From Geosiphon pyriformis (lineage: Eukaryota > Glomeromycota > Glomeromycetes > Archaeosporales > Geosiphonaceae): a stretch of 64,000 bases of DNA. Numbering within the stretch: position 1 is the first letter of the stretch; each line of letters opens with the position of its first letter. Positions 34,700 through 44,219 of the stretch are shown here, piece by piece. The notes beneath the pieces were generated by a model that was not told the origin of the DNA, ran no database searches, and was given only the letters and a program-made list of their open reading frames with translations. The DNA is taken from the NCBI GenBank assembly GCA_016748015.1, contig JAAOMT010000231.1, forward strand, positions 65,837 to 129,836. Direction: 5' to 3'. The position numbers were made by a program, and so were the translations under genes.

Positions 34700-36143
34700 C
34701 TGATTGTTGGTTGGAAGAACTGGGGATCAGTTAATAGACTATTATTATTGATCTCCAATTTTGTTGAATTATTCTCAGCCTTTGGTTTCCAAGTGACATT
34801 GGAGTTGGATTTTGAGACAGCATTTGAATTGGTTGGAGCTAATAGATTACTTGTGACTGCAGTGGTTGATAAATTATTGAAGCAGTTGGCTAATAAATTA
34901 GAGATATGTATATTGGCTGCTGCATTATTTGAGTGTAATTAGATTAATATTGATCTTGATTTGGATGATAGTTTGGAGTTTGAAATTTGCAATCAGAGTT
35001 TTTGTATTGATTTTCTAATTATGGATTATTATAAAATTGGCAGTCAGCTCTCAGATAACTTTGTTTACCACAGTTGTAACAGATACATGTTTTTTGCTGT
35101 CATGGTTAATTGTATGAGAATAATGGACACAACTGATTTTGGAAACAATTCACGTTTTCTGGATTATTTTGTTGTTGTGGAGATTGATAAATGGCTTGAT
35201 TATTAGCTAAGTATCTCTCTAATTTCTGATTGATTGAGTCACTGAATTGCTTTAGCTTAGAATCCAAGTCAGATGATCTGTTCATTACTAGATTTATGGC
35301 TTGGGTGTGGTTGGCTTTTAATTTAGCTGATTCTAAATCTCTGATGTGGTTAATGGTGTCCTAAAGAATAGTTGGACATAGTAGACATATGTGTTGTAGT
35401 AGACTGCTGCACAACCTGCAAATAAACTGATTCAAAATTTGGAGTACTGTAAAGTAGTTTGCATTGATGGTCTGAATTTAACACAGATTTTGGTGGAAGC
35501 ATCCTAAATAAGTTGTGACTGCTTCAGTGTTTCCTTGCTTGATAGTAGTAAAATTAGTTGTTAAGTGATTAATACTATTATAATTGCTAAAATATTGCAG
35601 AAATGTAACTTTAAACTCATTGAAATCTTGGGGTTTGTTTACAAAATTTTGGTATCAAGAATTGGTAGTGTCTTGTAAAAAGTACAGAATAGCTTACATT
35701 GCTTTAGCATTATCTCAGTTGTTGGTGGTTATTGCTTTGACTATATTGTTGAGCCAAACTTGGGCACTATTTTCTTCACTGGTGAATTTTTCTAGCTTGA
35801 TAATTGGTGTATAGGCCATTGGTATAATTAGTGGTTGTTAGAGTGGCTGTTAAAGTGGTTGTTAAAGTGGTTGTTAAAGTGGTACTTGTGGCTGTTGAAT
35901 TGGTTCAACAATCAGTTCAATTGGTGGCTGATTGATTATAATTCTCAGAGATAAGTGTTGTTGATTAATTATGTTGGAATTGGAATTGTTCTGATTTTCC
36001 TGAATTTGAATATTTGGGATTTGATTTTCTGGGTTTTTTGTGATCAGATTTTGTTTATTAATTTCTTAATTACTGCTTTTCTCTTTCTTAAAGTCAGTTA
36101 TTTTCCAGGAACTGGCAGTTCTGAAATCTGGTTGTGGTAGTAA
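34700..36143 (-). pseudogene. Gag of element B, C-terminal part
   Basis: The zinc knuckle near 35040-35085 reads CYNCGKQSYLRADC, with the His changed to Tyr (CAT to TAT). A 12-bp repeat at 35831-35883 encodes Pro-Leu-Gln-Gln units in which one Gln codon per unit is now TAA or TAG. Ends at the insertion site of E; the N-terminal part continues at 44213. Confidence 0.68.
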
Positions 36144-36235
36144 TGTTACAATTGAAACTCATAATTTTTATTAGTTATTACATATATTAGCCACTGATGT
36201 CATATAATTAGCTACTCTATTTTTAGATAGTGATT

Positions 36236-36307
36236 ATTGACCTGATCAATGACCTAACTGTTGACCTGATCATTGACCTATTCGTTGACCTGGTTGTTAA
36301 CCACTTT
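36236..36307 (+). repeat. 12-bp tandem array, TTGACCTGATCA type, 6 units
   Basis: Six 12-bp units with a TGACC core, about 8 bp upstream of the TATA box. The right LTR of the same element has 11 units (43566-43697), so the array has changed length since insertion or during reverse transcription. Confidence 0.88.
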
Positions 36308-36314
36308 CATTAGC

Positions 36315-36322
36315 TATATAAG
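36315..36322 (+). promoter_or_regulatory. TATA box of the element E LTR
   Basis: TATATAAG in both LTRs (36315-36322 and 43705-43712) and on the minus strand in the D right LTR (60764-60771), always directly after the 12-bp array. Likely RNA polymerase II core promoter. Confidence 0.7.
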
Positions 36323-36828
36323 CAATAAGTTTTTTAGCAGTAGAAAATCATCTCTTAGACAAGAATCAAATAAATAAAAATAACAACTTTTATCTCAATC
36401 ACTCTCTTATTACTAATTTCTCTTTCTCTATCTTCAAGTATCTAAACATCTTAGGATAAAAGATTACTTGTTGGCCTTTTCCTGACATATATAATTGTAG
36501 CATTTGAAGATTATTTGAATAAATGTGACTGAAAAGCACAAGTTGATACCTAATATTGAATTCTAAAAGTGCCGACATGAGACATAGAATTATATCAGTG
36601 GTAATCAATTATTGACAGTACAGACTATCCTTCTATTTTCAGATTTCCCAGTTATCTTTGAAAAGAATAGCGACTGACATATTTTATAAGACTGATCTCG
36701 CACATTGAATTTATACTCATTTAATTTGCTCTTTAAAGTTGAATTCCCCTTTGATTATTTCCATCACTCTACAATCCTGTTCTCCCTTGCTATCCATTAG
36801 CTTGTTACTCCAACCTGTAACATAAAAG

Positions 36829-36846
36829 TGGTGCTCTCTGTGAGGT
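36829..36846 (+). other. Primer-binding site of element E
   Basis: TGGTGCTCTCTGTGAGGT, six bases after the 5' LTR, identical to the 18 bases of element A at 14889-14906. In D (minus, 60290-60312) the site is degraded to TAGTGTTTTCTGTGAGGT. The tRNA is not assigned. Confidence 0.82.
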
Positions 36847-36874
36847 TGTCAAAATTTACTTATTCTCTCATTGT

Positions 36875-38443
36875 ATAGGTAATTACTCATATCTGCCACA
36901 GCAATCAGAAAAACACTTTGCAGCATACAACAGAAACAACTTAGATTTCATTGAACTTAATCCTCTGTTCTCCTGCTTGATCTGCTTTCCCATTGAAAAA
37001 CAATCTAGCAGACAATTCCAAGACTTTTAGAACTGGTTCCTAAATGAGCATTCAGCTGAAACCTACACAACTTATACAACCTATTACTTTGATCAAGCTT
37101 ATTTTGAAGACAACTTTGAAGAAAACTTTGAAGAAAGAAACAACAGTATCAATCAGCTCTTATATTCTACAATCTTTGAACAACAGTCCTCTGATTTCGA
37201 ATATTTAAATCATCAAATCCACATTTGGATTGCTGCCCATCAATCAACAGTAACTCTCCTTGAAACAGAAGAAGAAAGTTACCAAACAGTCTCTATTTTT
37301 GATCTCTTCTTAAGTGAATCAGAGCACTCCACACAAACAGTAACTCCTGAACCAATGGCCTAAAATCCAATACAAGTAAACATCCTGGCCACCCTCCAAA
37401 GCATACAAACTGCTTTGGGACAAAGAAACAACACCCCACTACCCCTATTCAGAGATGATGCCCAAGATCCAATTGAATGGTTGGACAATTTTGAAAGAGC
37501 AGCCACTGCAAACCAGTATGATGATGAATACAAGTTCCAAATTGTTGGTGGCTACCTCTAAGGCTCCTCTGCTACCTGGTTTTCACAAAAAACCAATGCT
37601 GGTGCTTAACAAAGAATTGTTAAATAGACTCCAGCAAATATTGGAGAAAACAATACCTCTTTCACTACCCAATTTGAAAACAAATTCAGAACTCCCATCT
37701 TAATATCCAAATGGCATATGGAATTAGAAAGAAGAACTCAAAGTCCTGGTGAAATTGTGACTGAATATGCCAAAGCAATTAGAAAACTCATCAAGTATGT
37801 AGACTTTGATAGAAACTGGACTGAAGAGCAAAAGATCCACTCCTTCACAAAAGGATTGAGAACTGATTTATCATATGCTTTTTGGCCTCTTTTGGCTCTG
37901 AAAGACAACCTTACAATAGATATGACTATTGAACTTGCCCAAAGAATTGAAAATAACCAAAGAATGCATCTGGGATCCACACTTCCAATTTTCACTTCTG
38001 CTCCTGTCATGACCCCTGCTCCTCAAGTGGCTGCTACTTCTTTTGCTGCCCAAACCCAAGACCCAAATAAACAATTGATAGATAGACTCACAGCTAACCT
38101 TGTCTAGTTATTAGAACTGTTGACACAAGCAGTCAGAGATAACCAGCAACCACCAAAACTTAAATATGAATCTCATTTTAACCAGCCCCAGCAACCTCCC
38201 TATCAAAGACAGCAAAATTGTGGCCCACCTGTGTGCTATCATTGTGGATTAACTGGACATTATTCAAGAGATTGTAACAATCTTCCACTGCCTTCTCCAG
38301 CTCTTAGAAACAATAATAACCAAAACAACAGACCCAACAACAACAACAATGTCCTCAATCAAAGACCCAATCATGCCAACATCAATTTTTTTGGAGAGGA
38401 TCTCTTAGTTGAAGCCACTGTTTATCAATCTTTAAACTGGTAG
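36875..38443 (+). pseudogene. Gag of element E
   Basis: Capsid/nucleocapsid precursor in one frame, about 522 codons. The start codon is ATA here (36875-36877) where D has ATG followed by GNYSYLP (60264-60266, minus). The N-terminal half is acidic; the capsid-like part contains DDAQDPIEWLDNFERAA and FENKFRTP, the usual gag capsid pattern of gypsy elements. The nucleocapsid knuckle CYHCGLTGHYSRDC (38234-38275) is intact. Six internal stops at 37028, 37361, 37559, 37607, 37625 and 38105 fit CAA/CAG to TAA/TAG. It ends at TAG 38441-38443 just after the slippery heptamer. Confidence 0.85.
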
Positions 38444-39957
38444 ACGCATTTCCAAAGGGTGAGAGTGCAAGCCAACCAGAAGAAAACCCCTTTTATGCTT
38501 TTAACTTAACTGATGATAACCATGACATGGATGAACTAGCAATTAACACCTCATAACCAACCAGAAAGAAGAAGAAAGCCAAGGTTGATTTTGTTCTAGA
38601 CCCCAACAAAGCCTTAACTTCTGCTGCTGATAACAATGAGTCACCAAAGGCTAAAGTTTTTAAGAATCCTCCAAAGTTAGAACCCCCAGAAATTGTACAA
38701 AAATCTGGACCCTATTCCGTTGTCAAAGATCTTATGGAAACCCCAGCACATATTACCTTTGGCCAGTTAATGACCCACTTACAGTTCAGAAAGGATCTTC
38801 GCAAATCCTTGATTCCAAAAAAGAAGACACCAAAAACCCACAAGTGTTCTCGCCAAGTTGGATTTGCTAACAACAGCAATGTCACCCCTCTGATTTGTAA
38901 AGCCCAAGTGGCTGGATACTTTATTGATTTAATTCTGGACAGTGGATTATCTGTTAGTGTCATTGCCAAACACTTCTTAGAAGCAATTGGTAGAAAGATT
39001 AATGAACCTTCCACCAAACCAATGACCAATGTACATGATAACAAAAAGAAAGAACTGGGTATTGCCAAAGCTGTTCCTGTCCACATCAATGGAATCAGCA
39101 TTGAAACTGACATGAAAGTTTCTGAAGCCAAGGAATACACCATCATTGTTAACAATAAATGGCTCAAGAAAACAAAAGCTTTGCTTGATTATGAACTTTG
39201 TGAATTAACCATCAGATGTGGTGAGAAACCCATTGTGGTTAAGTGCCACCATTGGACAACTCCTCCAGTATCTAAACAAAACCAAGAAGAAGAACAATCA
39301 GATGAATCAGATAATGAAAAGAGTGATGAAGAAGAAAAACAAGAAGAGCAAAAAGAAACTGTTGAATTTGCCTATACCATCTTCACCAGCAATGGCAAAC
39401 TACTGGACAATATTAAAGCAGACAAAAAAGAAATCATTGTAAATGACAAGCTGATCTGCTGGCCTTATTATGATATTCTTAGAAGAACCTTTGAAAAAAA
39501 ACCTGACAAGAAAGCCAAATACAGTTTTTGGTGGCATGGTCTTTGTGCCTGGTGTTGGTGCAACAAACCCTTGTATTCTCCAAACGATGAATGCAAATCA
39601 TGCCTGATCTATTACAAAGATTGGAAACCAATTAGTTTGATACCCAGAGAAGAATTGAAAGAAGTATAGAAGTCCTTTGAGAATAAACCACCTGAGATCC
39701 AATCACTAGTTGTAGAACAAAAAGAACCCTCCCCAGAAGAAAAAAAAATAGACATTGAAAATTTGCTGGCTAAAAATAGCCCAGTTATTTCCAAAGAAGG
39801 TGATACTCCTGGATGTACCCATGTGATACAACACACCATTACCACCAGAGAAACTTGACCCATCCATTTGAAGCCTTATCAATCCAATTAGCACAATGAT
39901 GAGTTTATTAAGAAAGAGATAAACTGGATGAAAGAACTTGGATTCATATAAGAAACC
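38431..39957 (+). pseudogene. Pol N-terminal part, element E: aspartic protease, acidic linker, Cys-rich module
   Basis: It lies in the -1 frame relative to gag. Open block 38734-39669 (311 codons). The retropepsin core reads LILDSGLSVSVI with the catalytic DSG kept, then IIVNNKWLKKT as the C-terminal part. An acidic linker (EEEQSDESDNEKSDEEE) follows, then a zinc-ribbon-like module CAWCWCN...ECKSC (about 39545-39605). Stops at 38554, 39667, 39856, 39889 and 39949 each fit CAA/CAG/CGA with C-to-T. The Cys module recurs in D near 57590-57660 (CTKCWCN). Confidence 0.84.
38433..38443 (+). promoter_or_regulatory. UUUAAAC -1 frameshift site at the gag-pol junction, element E
   Basis: In the gag frame the codons are TCT TTA AAC TGG TAG. 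The heptamer T TTA AAC is a canonical X XXY YYZ slippery site, six bases or fewer before the gag stop. The pol frame (-1) is open from 38413 and continues CTG GTA GAC GCA. Element D has the same heptamer and stop (58711-58723, minus). A downstream structure was not examined. Confidence 0.78.
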
Positions 39958-41450
39958 AAGAGTAAATGGGCTTTCCCAGTTGTAGTGGTATCCAAAAAAG
40001 GTGAAACACTACACTTCTGTGTTAACTACCACTAATTAAATGCCATCACTAAAAGAGACATGTACCCACTTCCCAAGATTGATGCAATATTAAACCAATT
40101 TAAAGATGCTGCTTTCTTCTCAACCATTGACTTAACTGCTGGATTCTGGCAAGTAGAGATGGATCCAGAAAGCAGAAAGAAAACTGCCTTTATCACCAAG
40201 TATGGCACCTATGAATTTACAGTCATGCCTTTTGGTCTCACCAACACCCCTCCTACCTTTCAATGCTTAATGGATAAAGTATTTGAATCAGTCAAGGAAA
40301 ACTTTGTTCTAGTCTATTTGGACAACATAATGGTATACTCAAAAACCTGGGATGAACACCTGAAACATTTGCAAAAGGTTTTTGACCTCCTCAGAAATGC
40401 TGGCCTCAAGATCAACCCAATCAAATCTTTTTTTGGAAAACAATCCACCCAGTTCCTTGGTCATCTTATCACAAAAGATGGAATCTTTCCTGACCCAGCC
40501 AAAGTTGAAAAAGTCCAAAACATCAAACAACCAATNNNNNNNNNNNNNNNNNNNNACCTTTCAATGCTTAATGGATAAAGTATTTGAATCAGTCAAGGAA
40601 AACTTTGTTCTAGTCTATTTGGACAACATAATGGTATACTCAAAAACCTGGGATGAACACCTGAAACATTTGCAAAAGGTTTTTGACCTCCTCAGAAATG
40701 CTGGCCTCAAGATCAACCCAATCAAATCTTTTTTTGGAAAACAATCCACCCAGTTCCTTGGTCATCTTATCACAAAAGATGGAATCTTTCCTGACCCAGC
40801 CAAAGTTGAAAAAGTCCAAAACATCAAACAACCAATGAACATTCATGAACTACGCTCTTTTCTTAGTTTGGCCTCTTATTATCGCAAATTTGTCAAGAAT
40901 TTCTCCAAAATCGCCTCTTCTCTTAATCAGCTACTCAGGAAAAATGTCAATTATCATTGGAGAACACATCAGCAAAAAGCCTTTGAAACTTTAAAAGAAA
41001 AACTGGTTACAGAATCTATTCTTAAGCAATCTGATCTAGATTGACTCTTTATCCTCCACACTGATGCATCTGGCTTTGGACTTGGTGCTGTTCTCTTCCA
41101 AAAAGATGAAGATGGCAAAAAACATGCCATAGCCTATGCCAGTAGAACTCTTTCCCCAGCAAAACAGAACTATTCAGTTACTGAACAAGAATGCTTAACA
41201 GTAGTATGGTCTACCAGTTACTGGAGTAAGTATCTTCTTGGTGTAAAGTTTTTGGTGGTAACAGATTACTAAGCTTTGGTTTGGCTGCACAACAAAAAGA
41301 GACTAGAACACAAACAGATAACTTGCTGGATACTCCACTTGGATGAATTTGACTAAGATATTCAACATTACAAAGGAGCTAATTATCAAAACATTGATGT
41401 TTTCTCCAGACTTACCATCCAGTGACAGAACAACCCTTTCAAACCAAACC
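39958..41450 (+). pseudogene. Reverse transcriptase and RNase H, element E
   Basis: RT motifs: HFCVNYH, stop at 40033-40035, LNAITKRDMYPLPKID, STIDLTAGFWQVEMDPES, KTAFITKYGTYEFTVMPFGL, and the active site FVLVYLDN where YLDD is expected, so the second Asp is lost (GAC to AAC). RNase H follows with LHTDASGFGLGAVLFQ and TEQECLTVVW; DRLF is broken by TGA at 41042-41044 and TDYQ by TAA near 41269. The duplicated block around the N gap makes the assembled frame shift artificially. Confidence 0.86.
40255..40836. other. Assembly gap (20 N) with 281-bp duplicated flank
   Basis: Bases 40255-40535 are repeated at 40556-40836, apparently identically, on either side of 20 N (40536-40555). The repeat covers RT from TFQCLMDKVF to the thumb. 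Gypsy RTs do not carry two palms, and D shows a single copy, so this is best read as two contig ends that overlap but were not merged. Confidence 0.93.
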
Positions 41451-42806
41451 AACTTAATTATTAGTAATTCTCCTTTTTGACAAACACGATAATGGATTTG
41501 GACAACTACTCTGTCTTAATGGGAATTTTTGGGTAAAGGACAATACCCACTGAAATACACACGACAACAAAGAAAACATTTGTGCAAACAATCAAATTTC
41601 TATTTGATTCGCTAGAATCAACTTTATAAAAGAAATAGAAAAGATCCTGACTGCCCCCAGAGAGTCATTAGATTTGAAGAAAGAGAAATTGTGATCTACA
41701 ATATGCACACTGATCCATTAGCTAGACACTTTGGAAAAACAAAAACAATTTAGAAAACTCTAACTCACTATTATTGGCCTACCTTGGAAAAAGACATTGC
41801 TGAATACATCAAAACCTGTAATATCTGCCAAAAAAAAGGAAAACCCAATTGCAAAGAAAATATTCATCCAATCTCTGTTGGTCAACCCTTTGACAGAATT
41901 GGTATAGATGTTGTTGGATCTTTAACAATAACTTCTAATGGCAACAGATATATTATCACAGCTACCGACTATTTTACAAAGTGAGTAGAAGCAAGAACCA
42001 CTCCAGACCAAACAGCAGTCTCAATAGCCAATTTCATTTATGAAGATATTATTTGTTGCTACGGCTGCCCCAAAGAACTTTTATCTGACAGAAAAAGAGC
42101 TTTTCTCAGTACACTTGTTGAAGAACTTTGCAGAAAAATGAGAATACGTCACAAACTTTCCTCTTTTTATCATCCCCAAACAAATGGTCTAATGAAACGT
42201 TTCAATAGAACACTATGTAAAACCCTAGCCAAAACCAACAAAGAAACAAATTTATGGGACAAAGTACTGCCTTCAGCCTTGTTTGCTTATAGAACTGTGA
42301 ATCATAACATAACAAGTTATGAATCTTTTTATCTACTCTATAGACGAATAGTAATTCTACCAATATAAACTAATATTGAGACAATACCCTTTGAAGAAAT
42401 AACAATAGGAAATTACAAAGACATTTTGCAAAAAAAACTTGGTACCATTCTTGACTCATTAGTAGAAACACAGATAATTGTCTTTAAAAAAATAAAACAA
42501 TTCCAAGAGAAGCTTAAGAAAAAGAAAACATATAAAACACTTTCCTTAAGTGTTGGTAACTTAGTTTTAGAATACCATTTAGACAGAGACAATATCTATG
42601 GTGATAAATTCTCTAGCCAGTGGAAAGGACCCTTTATAGTCAACAAAGTTTTGAACAATAGTTCTTATATCTTACAAGATCAATATAGAACAATCTTCAA
42701 TAATTGCCCTGTTCATGGCACATGACTCAAAAAATATCACAAACAACCTGATTGGTTACCTGTTGTGGTAATACTGACCCAAATGATCAACAAAAATCAG
42801 ATATAA
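41451..42806 (+). pseudogene. Integrase of element E
   Basis: Zinc module CNICQKKGKPN, core IGIDVVGSL (first Asp), LLSDRKRAF (second Asp) and NGLMKRFNR, where the catalytic Glu is Lys (GAA to AAA). A stop after DYFTK (41982-41984) fits TGG to TGA. The C-terminal domain is at 42426-42725 (WKGPFIVNKVLNNSSYIL, GPY/F-like). After a TGA at 42723-42725 (CGA ancestor) the frame runs to TAA 42804-42806, overlapping ORF3 by 55 bases. Confidence 0.83.
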
Positions 42807-43504
42807 ATAAATGCATCATTCCCAAAACAGAGGTATTTTCAATTGACATAAACAATTATTTCCTAGATCAAAACATTCAAAACGCTTTCTACACTCTCCA
42901 TGAGTACTGGATCAAAAATTATCCAAATGTTACTCTGACCATTGGAAAACAAACCACCATAACTGATAACAGTGGAACACATACTGTTATTAGACCAAAG
43001 AAAACCACTACCAGAAAAGAAAGAATTAGTAGCAAAATGGATAAGTATTTGCTAGAAAGCATAACAACAGCAATACTTACACTTTCCATGACAATTGGAA
43101 AAACAATTAAGGAAATCTTGCCCATAGACAAAAACTTGTCATATGGAAGACAACTAGAATTCTATGGTCATCTTGGTGAAATCATAGAAGAAATGAAGCT
43201 CATGAAGAAAACAACTTCAGAGATACAAGTGGAAATTTTGGACATTATACGTTTAGATGTTTCAAGAGTTTTGACCATTGCAAGAAGAGCCAAAACTCTT
43301 ATACAAAGATTTGGTTTCTTGGATACAAAGCTTATTTCGCCTCAAGTACTATACACTCTATCCACAAAAGACTTCAACAAACTAGTTAGTTTTGAGTTAG
43401 ACAAAACCCTTCAATTAGAATACCCTATAAATAGCTTGATTTTGCTAGAGCTCAATCTTTTTGGAGAGGATGATGTTATGGTTGAAACCCATAATTTTTA
43501 TTAG
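42752..43504 (+). CDS. ORF3 of element E, unknown helical protein after integrase
   Basis: Uninterrupted frame of about 250 codons, -1 relative to integrase, opening right after a stop at 42749-42751. There is no ATG at the 5' edge (the first ATG is at 43038, MDKYLLES), so expression by frameshift, splicing or an internal start is open. The sequence is polar and mostly helical: EIIEEMKLMKKTTSEIQVEI, RVLTIARRAKTLIQRFGFL, TLSTKDFNKLVSFELDK. No signal peptide, clear membrane segment or enzyme motif. It continues about 10 codons into the 3' LTR. D has the same protein (25174-25870). Confidence 0.65.
   Translation: MVTCCGNTDPNDQQKSDINKCIIPKTEVFSIDINNYFLDQNIQNAFYTLHEYWIKNYPNVTLTIGKQTTITDNSGTHTVIRPKKTTTRKERISSKMDKYLLESITTAILTLSMTIGKTIKEILPIDKNLSYGRQLEFYGHLGEIIEEMKLMKKTTSEIQVEILDIIRLDVSRVLTIARRAKTLIQRFGFLDTKLISPQVLYTLSTKDFNKLVSFELDKTLQLEYPINSLILLELNLFGEDDVMVETHNFY
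43463..43473 (+). other. Polypurine tract of element E
   Basis: GGAGAGGATGA directly before the 3' LTR start TGTTATGG at 43474. In D the same place is degraded to an A-rich AAAAAATAA. Confidence 0.7.
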
Positions 43505-44212
43505 TTATCACATGTATTAGCTACTGATGTTATATAATTAGCCACTCTATTTTTAGATAGTGATCATTAACCTGATTAATAACCTAACCATTGACCTGAT
43601 CATTGATCTGATCTTTGACTTGATCAATGACCTAATTGTTGACCTGATCATTGACCTAATCATTGACCTAGTCATTGACCTAGTTGTTGACCACTTTCAT
43701 TAGCTATATAAGCAATGAGTTTCTTAGCAGTAGAAAATCATCTCTTAGACAAGAATCAAATAAATAAAAATAACAACTTTCATCTCAATCACTCTCTTAT
43801 TGCTAATTTTCCTTTCTCTACCTTCAAGTATCCAAACATCTTAGGATAAAAGATTACTTGTTGGCCTTTTTCTGATGTATATAATTGTAGCATTTGAAGA
43901 TTATTTGAATAAACATGACTGAAAAGCACAAGTTGATATCTGATATTGAATTCTAAGAGTACCAACGTGAGGCATAGAATTATACCAGTGGTGATTAATT
44001 GTTAACAGTACAGACTATCTTTCTACCTTTAGATTTCCCAGTTACCTTTGAAAAGAATAACGACTGAGATATTTTATGAGACTGATCTCGCACATTGAAT
44101 CCATACTTATTTAATTTGCTCTTTGAAGTTGAATTCCCCTTTGATTATTTCCATCACCCTACAATCCTGTTTTTCCTTGCTATTTATTAGCTTGTTACTC
44201 CAACCCATAACA
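43474..44212 (+). repeat. LTR of element E, right (3' LTR)
   Basis: 739 bp, TGTTATGG to CCCATAACA, 8-bp inverted ends TGTTATGG/CCATAACA. 12-bp array of 11 units at 43566-43697 and TATATAAG at 43705-43712. Followed by GTAGTAA (44213-44219). Confidence 0.9.
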
Positions 44213-44219
44213 GTAGTAA

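Larger units (their letters stand above)
36144..36822 (+). repeat. LTR of element E, left (5' LTR)
   Basis: 679 bp, TGTTACAA to CCTGTAACA. 12-bp array of 6 units (36236-36307), then TATATAAG at 36315-36322 and an AATAAA-type signal about 50 bp later. It differs from the right LTR by transitions and by 60 bp of array length. Confidence 0.9.
36144..44212 (+). mobile_element. Gypsy-type LTR retrotransposon E (family 2), youngest copy
   Basis: Plus-strand element with LTRs 36144-36822 and 43474-44212, PBS, gag, slippery site, pol, ORF3 and polypurine tract. It is inserted in the gag of B and flanked by GTAGTAA at 36137-36143 and 44213-44219. The GC content is visibly higher than in the other elements. 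The gag-pol frame is readable throughout with scattered stops. An assembly gap with duplicated flank lies in RT (40255-40836). Confidence 0.9.

Noticed and set aside
35584-36140. Plus-strand ORFs of 60-80 residues
   Set aside because: They lie antisense to the gag of B and have no homologue in the same frame in A or C.
40060-41044. Two tandem RT genes
   Set aside because: They share a 281-bp block that appears identical around an N gap; both frames contain unknown residues. Assembly artefact.
36875-42806. A variant genetic code that reads TAA, TAG or TGA as amino acids
   Set aside because: Stops fall at different places in sister copies, normal CAA, CAG and TGG codons are used alongside, and G-to-A catalytic losses accompany them. 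Mutation explains all of it.
42752-43504. ORF3 as an envelope gene
   Set aside because: No signal peptide, transmembrane anchor or cleavage motif can be seen; the position alone is not enough.
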